A program made the position numbers and the translations under genes. The notes under the pieces were generated by a model. The model was not told the DNA's origin, ran no database searches, and was given only the letters and a program-made list of their open reading frames with translations. Of a DNA stretch of 64,000 nucleotides, positions 12,000-23,477 are shown piece by piece. The stretch is taken from assembly GCA_034440615.1 (NCBI GenBank), contig JAOTOM010004356.1, forward strand, positions 191,501-255,500. Direction: 5' to 3'. The stretch's first letter is position 1. The number at the start of each line of letters is the position of its first letter. This stretch comes from Ashinkailepas kermadecensis. Lineage: Eukaryota; Arthropoda; Thecostraca; Neolepadidae.

Positions 12000-13584
12000 A
12001 CTATCAAAAACATCTCAATCACATCACCCTTTTATCTCACATAATTGACTGAGTGCATATCCAATGTCATATGCCTTTCCTCGTATTATAAATTGTCTAG
12101 TCCACTCATAAGCCTCATACCTTTACGGAGCACTGTTTTTAGTATACTTACATCCCTTTCTGACGAACTCCATGACTGTACACTGCATAAATAGTCCTCA
12201 ATGGCATCCAGTTCACTACATCCCATTGCACATTTATATGTCCCACTTCCAGATCCCAGATGCATAACCTTACAACATCATAGTTGAAATACATGTGCCA
12301 TTTACCACCTGACATCTTTATGTTATCAAAGTTTAGCTGAATATTGCTTAATTTATCTTATATGCTTAATTTGTATTGCTTAACTTAGAGAAGTAACTGC
12401 AAATGTGTCACTTCTCAGGAAGCAGTTCATTGGCCAATTGATGAGTGGTTCACATTCCACCTCTACCGTGTTATGCTGAACATGACATCAGCTGAAGCAC
12501 GGTTAATGGGTACTAAAGACTAGGTTGGAAATACACTTTCCTGTACACACTATTGATAATTTGGGGACTCCCGAGATGAAAGTACCGGTTCTTGTTCATG
12601 CAAATGGGTTGGTATCACTATGACATATGTGGAAGTTGAACTAAATTGCGATCAAATACACCCATATTCACCAGCTGCACCACTTTGTTTACGACTGGCA
12701 CCGAGTAAGGTATGATGCGGCATGGCTAATTTTTATGATGATTGTGCTTTAAGGTGTGTGTAAGACAAGTTCTACACATGTTTAACTCCATAAAGCAAAC
12801 AAAGTTATTATGTTTAGGTAGGTTAGGTATTTAGTGTGAAAATATTGGAAGAATATTATATGATATTTTTTTATATTTGAAAATTGTTTGTTCTTGAACA
12901 TCAAGCTAGGCTAGGATACCTTAGTTTTGGTTACGTTTTTTAATTCAGAAGTTACTCCCAAAAAATGTTCAAATTTTTGCCTGTTTAAAACAAATATTAA
13001 GGGGGAGGTTAGGCCAGGCTAGGTAGGCTTATGTTCAATGATGCAACTCCAAGCCCTTTTTGTGTGATTTTGCTTTACAACTGAAAATAAGCATTTGCAG
13101 AAGAAATGATTGGCCGCATTGCCTAAATGACTTTGACAAACAGCTTAAAACACAAATTTTCCCATTTTTACTTTTGCTTTATGACAATGGCAATTAAAAT
13201 AAGCAAACACAACCTGGATTTTATCATTAATTATGGACAACATCTGCATTTGCTACTGCTTGAAGTCTTTGATGATCCAGTGCAAGCCATAAACAAGCTA
13301 TGTTGATGGCAAAAAGGGGTGCACTAAATCATGATTTATTTAAATTTTACTCATAATATGGTTCTATTACCTACTGATAGAAACCAATTGTCCATGAAAA
13401 GAATGAAAAGGGTCAGTTTCGAACCCAGTCCTTATTAACCTGCCCAGTCGGGAGGGGGGGGGCATTTTGCACCCATCCAGAAGATTTTCTGTGAATAATG
13501 AAAAAAGCAGCACTCAAAAATTGGCATGTGTGAAAATGTTTAGGTCAGGTTATCTGCAGCCAACAAGGCTGTCAAAGTCAAGTG
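12000..13584. other. No gene seen; degenerate repeat with TTAGG-like tracts
   Basis: AT-rich. From about 12750 to 13150 the sequence resembles the family in 45.8-49.1 kb (a 'tgtgctttaaggtg' block, 'aggttaggc' steps and a 'tttgctttacaactgaaa' block). No exon was recognised. Confidence 0.4.
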
Positions 13585-13638
13585 GTGGTGGATTTGTGCT
13601 TTGGGGTGCGTCGACTGCATTGGTCATTTTGCGCCCAC
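13585..13638 (-). mobile_element. 54-bp SINE 3' fragment with 14-bp target duplication
   Basis: The perfect duplication GTCAAAGTCAAGTG occurs at 13571-13584 and 13639-13652 around the SINE core 'ggtgcgtcgactgcattgg' ... 'ttgcgcccac'. The tail is altered to gtggtgg/gatttg. Confidence 0.9.
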
Positions 13639-14300
13639 GTCAAAGTCAAGTGAAAGTTCAACCATTCGTCACTCTTTAATGGATACAAATATTTGAATGA
13701 AACTTTCAGTGTTACCTTATCTTCAGGGATGCAAGGAAATGCACTGAAGGAATTTTGGATTTTGTTTCCATTTTTGCTGGCCCATTAGTTTTGCACATTT
13801 TCCCATTAGGGTTAAATTGATAATTCTGGCTAAAGTAAGTACTTTTTAGAGGGCAAGTTGACTAAAACAACGTTTTCTGGCCCACTCTACCCATTAGGGA
13901 AGCATAACTTCGAGAAAATATAAAATTTATAACTTTGAAGTCAAATTCCAAAATTAAAATGCTGTCTTTTTTTGGTGGGTGAACATTTCGGGGCCATGGT
14001 CAATTTTGCCTTCCTTTTCTGATTTCAAATAATTTTGTCTTTAAAATCCCCTCCAAAAAGAACTTCCCAGAGCCAAAAACATGATGTAAGTCATGGTCCC
14101 ATAGTAGTGTTAAAATAATGCTTTCTCGTTAGATGTGAGATGTTGAGACAAGCACAGCAGGATGTTGAAATCACCATGGAAGTAATGGTATTTTAAATCT
14201 TTTTAACATCTTGTTAAGTCATGCAAATCCAGTTTGAGACAATTGTGTGCATAAGACTGCTCCTGCTTTGCATACATTGAAAGCAGACTTGTGCTCAACT

Positions 14301-14487
14301 CGAGTTGAATTGAGAATAGACTCATGAATCAATCGTTTTTGGATGAGTCATGAGTTGAATCGATTCTTTTCCTGAAAACATCCTGAGTCACAAGTTGAAT
14401 CACATCTTTCTTTTAAAAAATGAGTTGAATCACGAGTCAATCATTTGAATCACAATGAGTCATTTGAGTCTTGTGACTCAAATGAAC
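14301..14487. repeat. Degenerate GAGTTGAATC repeat cluster
   Basis: About ten imperfect occurrences of 'gagttgaatc' or 'gagtca' in 190 bp, in both spacing and sequence too diverged to give a clear period. Confidence 0.45.
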
Positions 14488-16183
14488 AAATTATATAAAG
14501 CATGTATCTTTGTAAATAGTATGCCATGACACAAAGTAGGGAGTAAAAACACAGTATAATTATTCATGCTTAGCATTACAATTGTCAACTTATCAGCTGC
14601 CAGTGAGAAAAGAATGAGGGGTACTTAAGTTATTTGTCAAAAACGGATGACAATAACTAAAAAATAAGTATTAATGTTAAGCTTGGTATTCACAATCAGT
14701 ATCATGCATGAGTCAATCCTAGCATCAGGAACACAACACAGAAATGGGATGTGATTGTGAAAAATAATATGGAACCGAAACGGCCCTGCACTGCAACAGG
14801 CATCCGCACTAAATACAATTGGGTTGGTTTGTGTCACAAATAACAAACCCGTGCATGTGACAAATAACAAACCCAAGGTACCTTTACTAGAAGGTGGATC
14901 AAAGTTTCCCTTCAATCCCACATGACGTCATTCGAAGTTTTTTTAAAATAAAAATATGGTATCAAGTTGGTTGCAGAACTTTTCCCAAATCATATGCAAT
15001 GGTCACTTTAATTTGCTTCCTAGCCAATATATTTGTCTTCCACTCACCAGGTGAGTTATAATCTTGTCCCATTCTTTTCAGTGAGCATTTGTTCAGACAC
15101 ATTTTATTCTCATGCATAGACAAGGTTGGATTTGTGCATTGTAATCTGGCATGTGGAGAGGAATATTTTGTTGTCATCCAGTATGGAGGATATTTTTCTT
15201 CAAACCTTATGTATCGTAACTTAATTTGCACCCATTTCAGTGCATTTTGAGCACTTTTACTTCATCAATCTGGAGAGGATAATGTTTGGGATCCCAAAAA
15301 TCTAGGATCAGCCTATTTTTCCAAACATGTACCTACCTACCTACATTGACATACAGCAGTTGTTGAAAACAGTTTTTTTTAGGCCAGCTAGACCCAGGGC
15401 ATGATGCATTCTTCCTTGATGAATCTTGCATGGATTATTGATGATACATGCATAATTAAACATTTATGTACAACACCATTGTGATCTAGGAATGCCCTCC
15501 TGAAACTCTCCTGCCACTGGGGAGAAGAAGTTATGGCACACTTAGCACCCCCCTTCCCCCCTGACTGTCCTTTCTTCCACTCTTGAACAAGGGTGACAAC
15601 TTGAACACATAAAATGGATGGTAGAGGGAGCCTACCAATATCAGGAACAATCCCATTATTTTGGAGGCACTTGATGGTGAGCCTGCTCAAAATGGCACCT
15701 TGTTAGGCAGGACGGTTATCACTGTGTCATGTAGGATACCCTTTGCTGAAGCTAAAGAATGGGTCTTTCAATTAGAATATGTCAAAGTACCCTATATCAC
15801 CATAAAATATGCAAGATAGCATAGAGAAAGTCAGTAAAATTGAGTGTAAACCAATGGTGAAGGGAAACCATCAAGCCTGCTACCAAACCAACTTCGTGGG
15901 GGCAACAAACCAACACAATTTCATTCTGTGCAGATACCTATTGCAGTGCAGGACCTGGGTGATATGTTGACGTTAGGTGGTGATGTGTGTCAGGTATATA
16001 TGATTCAGGTTTTGCATCATGCTGATGTGGATTGAAGTATTATGCACTCAGCTTTGCATATACATTGACAGCCATTCATCTCGTTACTGTTTTTGAGTCA
16101 ATTACTTTATGCACCTGCACATGCATTTATCTGTATATATCCTATATACCTACCAACCATTACAGTGCATGACGAATGATAAA
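14488..16183. other. No gene seen
   Basis: AT-rich; open frames here lack any recognisable domain or splice framing. Confidence 0.4.
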
Positions 16184-16376
16184 TAATATGAGGTGAAAAC
16201 AAGGTTATAGCAAAAATAATATATTCAACAGATGTTTCGATGTTAGAGGATCTTTGTTGGTGTCTAAATAAATACTAATTCCCTTCTTTAATTAGACACA
16301 GATGAAGATGCATTGACATCAAACTGTCTGTTGAATATATTATTTTTGCTATAACTGTTTTCACCCCACATTATAC
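16184..16376. mobile_element. Foldback/MITE-like inverted repeat
   Basis: The left arm (about 16184-16268) and right arm (about 16288-16376) are inverted copies of each other. Both contain the block 'tatagcaaaaataatatatt' in opposite orientation, then a diverged region and a 'gtctaa' close to the centre. The flanks 'ataatatgagg' and 'ccccacattat' are also complementary, so the arms may be slightly longer. Confidence 0.75.
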
Positions 16377-16473
16377 ATATATATATGGTGGTGTGTAAAG
16401 AACATGCGACACTTCCTCGGAGATTGTCAAGGAAATAAACATCTCCTGTCAGCATGCTCTACATTGTGTATGC

Positions 16474-16513
16474 TGACCCCAGGTCAATGTCTTCAGGGTC
16501 AAATGAGGTCACA
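16474..16513 (+). repeat. 40-bp dispersed motif with AGGTCA-type half-sites, copy 1
   Basis: Nearly identical to 43434-43472. It contains AGGTCA, GGGTCA and GAGGTCA at short intervals. Origin and role unknown. Confidence 0.6.
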
Positions 16514-18150
16514 ATCGGCCTCCACTCCACCCCAGCCGGCACCGCCCATATGTACAGAAAGTATGCATGTTCCACTGCCAAACTGTAGGTAGACCGTTCA
16601 TACGTATGCTCGCTACGAACACTGGTACACTGTGCATGCTATTGTTACATCCGGTAGCACGGACCCATCGTGCGATCGCTACGGCCAGCGTTTATATAAT
16701 GCACCATGAGGTTAGGTTAGGTTAAGCTACTTCGACCATCTCATTAAGGTATCCAGTGTAGGATTTCCATATTTTTTTCTTGGTAGTGGAGTACATAATT
16801 TTTAACTGGAGTACAAAATGTTGAGCTGGAATACAAAAATAGCAATGCACTTGCCGACAATTAACCTTGTTTTAATGGGGCTGAAAACCAATGTTAGCAT
16901 TGTTGTATGCATAAACATCTTGGCAAACATCCATGTCCAAAATTTTGCTGCAGTAAAAAAATTGTTGTCCATAATTAGGTAGCATTGCTTTAATGGAATT
17001 ACAAATCAATGTTAGCATTTCATGTTGTTACATGCTCAACAATTACACGTTTTACCACACCAGAATTTTACATGGGACACAAGTAACTCACTGGGCAATA
17101 ATGTAGTGCATCATGCCTTGAACCCTTTTTAAAAATTGGAATAACTTGTGAGGTTTTCTAACTATCAGGAAGACTTCCAGTAGAAAGATGAGTTTAAAAT
17201 GATGAAAATGGTTTTACAAGCTCCTCACAGCAAGATACAATTAACTGGGGGTGGACCCCATCAGTGGACCCTGGGAGGGATGGCGGGCATCACGAGGAAT
17301 CGAAACCCATGACAACCGCCGAGCCAAGGCTTTACACCATTCCACCTTCACCACCAACCTCTGCACCAGGCAAACAAAACCTTCTGGCTGATCTATTTAC
17401 AACAGGGGAGAAAAACGAGGCGTGGCAAACACCACAGCCAACCCCTACTTCTCTGAACAATGGTCTCTATCGTGCGCCACTTCCTGCCACACTCGCCAGT
17501 GTGATCCAAACTTATGGAAATACGACTTCACATCTCATGATGACAATCGACAGAGAGTGAAACCGAATGGGCACACTTAGCTATCACTGCCAGTACACAT
17601 TTGGGTACCCACACCACAAACCTAAAAAATAATCAAACCACAAACACTCACCAACTCCATCAGCCCGTCCCTCCCAACAGTTGTCAAAAATGTACTGGAA
17701 AATAGAGCCGGGTCTGATTCGCTTACCCCAGCGGTAGAACTACGGCGGATTACCGGGCCGGTAGCAGATGGGTCGGAGTAAAATCGGAACAGGTATTACA
17801 GACCCTTCACCGACACTGATGAACTCCAAATGCAGTTATATTTCAAGGCGCACAATTTATCTTAGCACAGATTTCAAAAATATTATTGGACAGTCATTCA
17901 TAAGTTCACAAATGGCATTGGTTTCTTGGTGTTGTCACCTCGGAGAACTTCATTGCTCCAAAGCCACTTTGAGGAAATATAAAGTGACTTTTTTGCATTG
18001 AACAGGCTCATGGTGTCTAAAAAAGTTGTCTCTTTAACAAAATGACCTTCGATTGCGCATTCAAAGCATCTTAATTGCCAAACGAGGCCTGAAATATTTA
18101 CTCCGGCGATGCCAAGTACCGCCAGTTTTGCCAACTAGCCCATGACTCAG
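16514..18150. other. No gene seen
   Basis: One short TTAGG-like run (about 16709-16724). The 98-residue open frame at 17264 has no recognisable feature. Confidence 0.4.
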
Positions 18151-18268
18151 AATAATAAATATTGAATAAATGTTGATTAATATAAATGCATAATATATAA
18201 CAATAAATATTGATAAATATTGAATAAATATTGAATAAATATTGAATACATATTTAATTAAATATTGA
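18150..18268. repeat. AT-rich 12-bp tandem repeat
   Basis: Multiple imperfect copies of 'aataaatattg' in about 120 bp. Confidence 0.7.
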
Positions 18269-18833
18269 CGATATAGTGACACAAAAGTAGGATCTTCTCA
18301 CATGACGTCACATGCCGCCAGTTGTAACTGGACAGCGGAGACGTTTTTAGCGCAACACCGAGAAACATGTCTTGGTATGGCATGCTATACAGGCTGTACG
18401 CGTTTCAGTTTTGTTATGGTCGACAGGGATTGTTGGTGAGTGGGCGCATACAGACTGCTGAAACTGCTAGTTGTTTTCAGGTATGGACTTAGAGTGGTAG
18501 AACTCAACCAAACAATGTTGTTCTTCCTTTTCCCTTCTGGAGTACAAAATATTTCATTTTGTCCAGTCACAATCCTGGAGTACAAAATTTATTGGTATGC
18601 ATAACACCAACAAACGCCAGTTTTTCCAACACTGAAGGTATCTGAACCATTTGTAGCGTTAGCCAGTCGAAGCCTCAGTGCCATACCTGTCATCACACCA
18701 TACTGATGTGACATCATTCAAATTGAAAAGCATCAGCACCAAAAATGAGTGGTTGCATCTTCTTAGTCACATTCATAAACATCATTCTGAAAAACAATTC
18801 CAAAACACCTTTTATCAAAAATTTACCCAGCAT

Positions 18834-18943
18834 TTGGTTGGTTATTGGGTTTTTATGACACATCGACCGTTGAGTCATGTAGCGTCGCCAAACTCTGCGG
18901 CTATTGGCTGCGGAAGAAGGGTAGCAACAGGTGAGGCTCAAAC
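18834..18943 (-). mobile_element. SINE-like element, long form
   Basis: Same order as the copy at 1494-1602: 'ttggttggttattggg', then 'catcgaccgttgagtcatg', 'agcgtcgcca' and a closing 'caacaggtgaggctcaaac'. No clear target duplication was found, suggesting age or a mobilised flank. Confidence 0.8.
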
Positions 18944-20005
18944 TTTTGATTGTGAGATGGGCAACTTACCCCTAGACTACTCATCCCCCATGTTAAGCTT
19001 TTGTTGCAAGCTAAAAAAAACTTTTTGGGAGGGGGTAAATGTTTCATATTTTGTTTAGTTTTCTTCTGTCAAAAGGAGTACAGGTGGTCTTAGGCTAAGT
19101 TAGGTTAGGATAGGTTTTGAATTAGATGTTTTAGATTCTAGTATTGAATTATTTAAATTAGATGTTTAAATATTTTTTTTGGGAGGGAGCTTTCCATTTT
19201 GAGGAAAAAAATGTGCTTTCTTGCATCGAATATTGTTAGGTTAGGTTAGGCCTTTTTTTCCATATTTTGAATATTACTTTTTACTTTTACTATATCATAT
19301 TACCTACCTAGCAAACTCCAAACCACTTTTTTGGAGTTATTCTGCCTACCAACTGAAAAGTATGCATTTGCTGTTGAAATGAGTTGTCACATCATGTCCA
19401 ACACATTGAAAGACATTGCATAAAAACAGAAATTCCCAGAAATCAGAAATTACTTTAAACTGCAAATTTACCACCTAGAGAAACAAAGAAAAACCATAAG
19501 GATACATGTAGCCTTGCCACAAAAGTTTGAAATACTGTTAGTCTATTGTCTATCAATATGGCACTAAATAATCTTTCAATTTTGACATTCCCTAAAATAA
19601 ACACTTCAGATATAGAAACATTACAATTAGGAATTCATGTTAATGTTATATCTAGACATTGACATAAAACCGCAAAAGCACGGAAAATTCCAATATATTC
19701 AGCCGATATCATAAAAAGCATAGTCACTCCTAAAAAGCATCATCAGTCTGTAAACATGAGCCGTACATACTTTTCTGCTAGTCAGCAGTTCAAACAAGAT
19801 TGCACATAACGGGCGGTAACGCGCGCGGACCTTCGTGAAACAGTTGGTTGCGCAAAATGGCGCATTTGGCGCTCCTAATTTGTCCCGAATCCTTTCAATT
19901 TGGCAAACAGTCTGGCATCACAACTCTATCTGGTATCTATACTAGTAATACATGGAGATTTGGAATATAGGCTTGCTTTTTTGCACTTCGTCTATATACA
20001 CACAC
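18944..20005. other. No gene seen; TTAGG-bearing repeat
   Basis: Contains 'ggttaggataggtt' (about 19100) and 'gttaggttaggcc' (about 19235) and a block like that of the 45.8-49.1 kb family ('ccaactgaaaagtatgcattt'). Confidence 0.4.
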
Positions 20006-20288
20006 CAGTGGCGGGGCCAGGGGAGGGGGTCCAATTGGGGGTATGTGCCCCGATAAGCAAGTGGCGCCACTTCGGCTGCGAAATCCTCCAGGACGCTCGA
20101 TTGTATCCTCACCTCGCTCACAGAGTGATTATTTTGTCAACTGATAGTGCACCCCGGTGTGAAAATTATCCCTTCCGAAGAATCAGCTCGAGTGAACCTC
20201 TCCCCCCCCCAATCAACGATTATTTCCATCCGATAGCACCCCCTCCGGAGAAAAAGTGCCCCGATCAAAATTCCTGGATCAGCCCCTG
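20006..20288. mobile_element. hAT-like non-autonomous element (decayed)
   Basis: Begins CAGTGGCGGGGCCAGG and ends CCTGGATCAGCCCCTG, the degenerate inverted pair of the CAGGGGCGGATCCAGG family. No transposase inside and no matching 8-bp flanks remain. Confidence 0.5.
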
Positions 20289-21223
20289 TTACAGGCAACG
20301 AAACTTCGGATTGCCTGATGGCGCTGTATTGAGCTTAATACGTCCCACAATTTTTCCACGGACGAAAGCATTGCTAATTCGTCTTGTGCATCGGCGATGT
20401 CGTGTGAGGTGGGGACGGTGTCCCCAGCCCCACCCCCACTTCGCGGCGGCGCCCCTTCTGACTAGAGAGGCGCCTCTGACTGGAAAAAGACGCCTCTCTG
20501 GGATGCTCGAATGGTCTCACACCCTTCCCCACACACAACGAATTTTTCAGCCAGACACCCCATCTCAGAGGTAAAAGGCCGCCTGGGAGAAGGCGGCCAA
20601 GGCGGCTTCAGTATGCTTGACAACCCGCCTGGTCAACTTCGCCAGAAGTACACAATGGGATGATGATGCACGGTCTGAAGTACTGAAGTACTGTGATGAT
20701 CGACTGCATCCTCCATTCTACACATACAAATGCAAATAATTTGCTTGGTACCCAGATATCAGGCACAAAGTCCCCCTCTTTGCCGCATGAGTAACGCAGA
20801 ACAATGAAGACCGCCCTGTCTGAGCCTCTTCATTTTGCTGGTCTGCAGTCTTGCTCTTGCAAATGATGTTTGTAGGTAGTCGTCAGAATTGTACCAAAAG
20901 CACAATTCGGATGTTCGGATCCAACAGACAAATGTACAAATGCATTGTGCATGAAACAAACCAGTAAATGTGTCACAAGTGGAACGTCATCATTTGTGAT
21001 TCGCAATCTTATTTCGTGTGAACAGAAAAGTTTTGAACGAATCGCAGCCGCCGCGAGACGTTTTCACCACCGCTCCGTCGGAACACAAAAGATGAAATGC
21101 CGTACAAATTTAGATTGAAGTTGTGCTAAGAAGTCCACGTTTCCAGGTGGGGTCAGACACTACCAGAAAATCCCCGGTGGAATCCGGACCCCACGGACCC
21201 AACCGGTGGCGACGTCCGCATCT

Positions 21224-21225
<2 letters not shown>

Positions 21226-21285
<60 letters not shown>

Positions 21286-21290
21286 TATAA
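21226..21290. repeat. (TA)n microsatellite
   Basis: Uninterrupted TA dinucleotides apart from one C near the end. Confidence 0.98.
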
Positions 21291-21490
21291 GACGTGTTCT
21301 TGGTGGTGTAAATCCCCAGATCCGATGACTGCACTAAGCTTCTTAGGGAGCTGGTAGCGCAACTAGAAAATTGTTCTTCAACGGTATCTAGTGTGTCTTG
21401 GTGTCTGTGTGTTTCGCCTCCATTTCACCATCTCTTCGCATGGGGCATGGGGCTCTTGCAATGTCGAGATATTTCTTGTTCTTAACAACT

Positions 21491-21570
21491 TCCCTGGTAG
21501 CTCAGCTGGGAGAGCTTCGACAATGGTGCATGTTGTGTCATTGACCCCCCGACATTTGAAAGCTTCATGA
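21491..21570 (+). repeat. tRNA-like A-box segment, probable SINE head or tRNA relic
   Basis: 'ctggtagctcagctgggaga' matches a tRNA D-arm/A-box. The following 50 bp do not fold into a convincing anticodon and T-arm, so an intact tRNA gene is unlikely. Confidence 0.4.
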
Positions 21571-21873
21571 GAATACACGGCGCAGAAACCGAAGTTATCT
21601 TATTTTCAGAACGAGAAATCATCGTTATCTTCACTGGGAGGGAAAATCTACCCGTACTGTAAGGGTTAAAACTGACGGTGGGTAATGGGTAAGGGTACCC
21701 TTCAAAATCGGATTCACCCGCCATTTGCGGATAGAGATGTACGCACTTTATTCTAGCCATGGGGCTCGCATCAAGAGTAAATCCTTCAGAGAGGGATGTT
21801 TTGCCTGGTTACACCCGTTGCTGATGATAGAACAATCCGCTCTACACGTATAAGTGCTACTCTTTCCCGGATG

Positions 21874-21925
21874 GTCAAAAATGATTGTGGACATAGGCAT
21901 GCCTATGTCCACCATCATTTTTGAC
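21874..21925. repeat. 52-bp near-perfect palindrome
   Basis: Arms 21874-21898 and 21901-21925 (25 bp) are complementary with one mismatch around a 2-nt centre; the core is GGCATGCC. Confidence 0.9.
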
Positions 21926-22022
21926 TCCATGAGTATATACTCATTGAGACCAGTTAAGCCCACTGTCCGCGAGTAGAATTGTTTTCATTGTAGTATAGTT
22001 GGTTAGACAAATGAAACGAAGA

Positions 22023-22045
22023 CGGGATCTTGTCACAAGATCCCG
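22023..22045. repeat. 23-bp palindrome
   Basis: 11-bp arms CGGGATCTTGT and ACAAGATCCCG flank a single C. Confidence 0.9.
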
Positions 22046-22145
22046 ATATTGAAACCAAGCTCGACTTTGTCAGGTGCGTGATTTTCTCGTAGATACGCTT
22101 AGGAAACTGAACTGAAAACTGAAATGTCCTCCTGATGCTCATCGC

Positions 22146-22331
22146 ACTGGATATCCACATGATTGGTGGCAGAACGCGTGAACTGGGACATCGTCAGTAT
22201 AGCGTAAAGCTACGCTGACTTAATGACGTCAGCATAGTGGTGCCCTCATCCCAACACCTCTGAATACTCTGGATATCCACATGACGGATGGCAGAACGCT
22301 TGAATTGGAACATCGTCAGTATATAGCGGGG
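22146..22331. repeat. Direct repeat pair about 123 bp apart
   Basis: 'ctggatatccacatga' ... 'gaacgcgtgaactgggaca' ... 'tcgtcagtata' occurs at about 22146-22204 and again, with substitutions, at about 22269-22327. Confidence 0.75.
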
Positions 22332-22455
22332 TGCCAGCATCTCAACACCACCGAACGCCTACCAACGTTCATGGTGGAGAAGGCAAGGATAATAGAGATG
22401 TCAGGACGAACAAATTGGGCACATAGTATCCCGCGCACCTGAATCTAAACCCAGA

Positions 22456-22674
22456 GACCGGAAGTTCCGTCCGGTGGTATATCTGATTCGATGCGGTGGG
22501 TGTAACAAGGTTGATCTTGGTGACACAAGGCGTTCACTGCAGCAACACATGGAGCACAAGGCCGACATGCGATACCATGGACTGTCGAACACATTGACGC
22601 AACACAACTCTGCACAACACAAGTCCAACCACACCCAAAACATCAAGCCAACTGTAGACACATGGAACACATGA
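22456..22674 (+). pseudogene. Penelope-like element GIY-YIG endonuclease relic
   Basis: The conceptual product reads KFRPVVYLIRCGGCNK, then VDLGDTRRSLQQHMEHKAD. It matches the layout of the GIY-YIG domain in Penelope-like retroelements: a Y-x-I strand, a paired Cys knuckle (CGGC), a glycine strand followed by an Arg helix, then an EHK motif. The usual YIG tyrosine is replaced by Asp, and the frame ends soon after, so the copy is dead. The reverse-transcriptase portion expected upstream was not recognised. Confidence 0.6.
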
Positions 22675-22695
22675 CATCAATCTCACCGACAAAAG

Positions 22696-22987
22696 GAGGT
22701 CATCCTCACTAGACTTAGAACTGGTTGCACTACACCGACACAACCTCAACTAGAGTATGACCAAATATACAACACCTCACTGCGACACCTGCAACACCAC
22801 ATTAAGCATAGGCCACATCCTGCTAAACTGTAGTAGCTTTAGCGCTCGGAGACAACCACTTAAGGCCTTCTGCGAAAAAGAGGGCATCACCTTGTCGCTC
22901 CCATCGCTTCTGGGTGACAAGCACCCATAACTCCTTCAATTGTTGTTTGAATATCTGTACGCCACAAAACTAGCAGGAGCACTGTGA
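22696..22987 (+). pseudogene. Non-LTR retrotransposon C-terminal fragment
   Basis: Frame 1 (from 22696) reads VILTRLRTGCTTPTQPQLE. After a frameshift, the frame from 22760 reads CDTCNTTLSIGHILLNC, then ARRQPLKAFCEKEGITLSLP and LLGD. The C-x2-C-x7-H-x4-C knuckle after an 'LRTG' segment is typical of the end of Jockey/I/R1-type open reading frames. An internal stop lies near 22928 and the frame ends at TGA 22985-22987. Confidence 0.65.
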
Positions 22988-23082
22988 GACGCACACCACC
23001 AACACGTAAATGTACAGTAACACACACCAACACTCACTTCAACACGCAATGCATGTCCGCGATTCACTAGTAGGAAACCTGT

Positions 23083-23345
23083 AAATGGCCATCTCCGAAT
23101 TGCATCGGGCGTACATGAGCCGATTTGCTTTCCCATTAGAAATAAGTGGTTACCAAGCGGCGCCATTGGACGTAGATGACCCGACTCGTTTTAAATAAAC
23201 AAAACACAAAAAGGAAAAATTAACATAGCATAAAACGACTACCCAGAGGAGCCATGGGACGTAGATGAGCCGATTTACCTTGCAACTCATAACGTAAAAC
23301 GGCCACCCAGAGGTACATCGGACGTAGATGAGCCGAATTGCTAAT
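23083..23345. repeat. Diverged tandem repeat, four units
   Basis: Four imperfect copies of a unit with 'aaaacg.cca.ccagagg' and 'ggacgtagatgagccgattt'. It directly follows the non-LTR fragment and may be its 3' untranslated tail. Confidence 0.6.
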
Positions 23346-23435
23346 CACCGTACTAATCCCACTGACAACCCTACATGCCACGCTTAGACTAACACTCTAC
23401 TTACACCTAACACGGTCGGCGTGATAGGCGGTGTG

Positions 23436-23477
23436 GACAATTACTTCCTTGTCCGCATGGACAAGGAAGTAATTGTC
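23436..23477. repeat. Perfect 19-bp inverted repeat, 4-nt loop
   Basis: Arms 23436-23454 and 23459-23477 are exactly complementary, separated by GCAT. Confidence 0.95.

Noticed and set aside
21491..21570. Functional tRNA gene
   Set aside because: Good D-arm/A-box, but no acceptable anticodon arm, T-arm or acceptor pairing.
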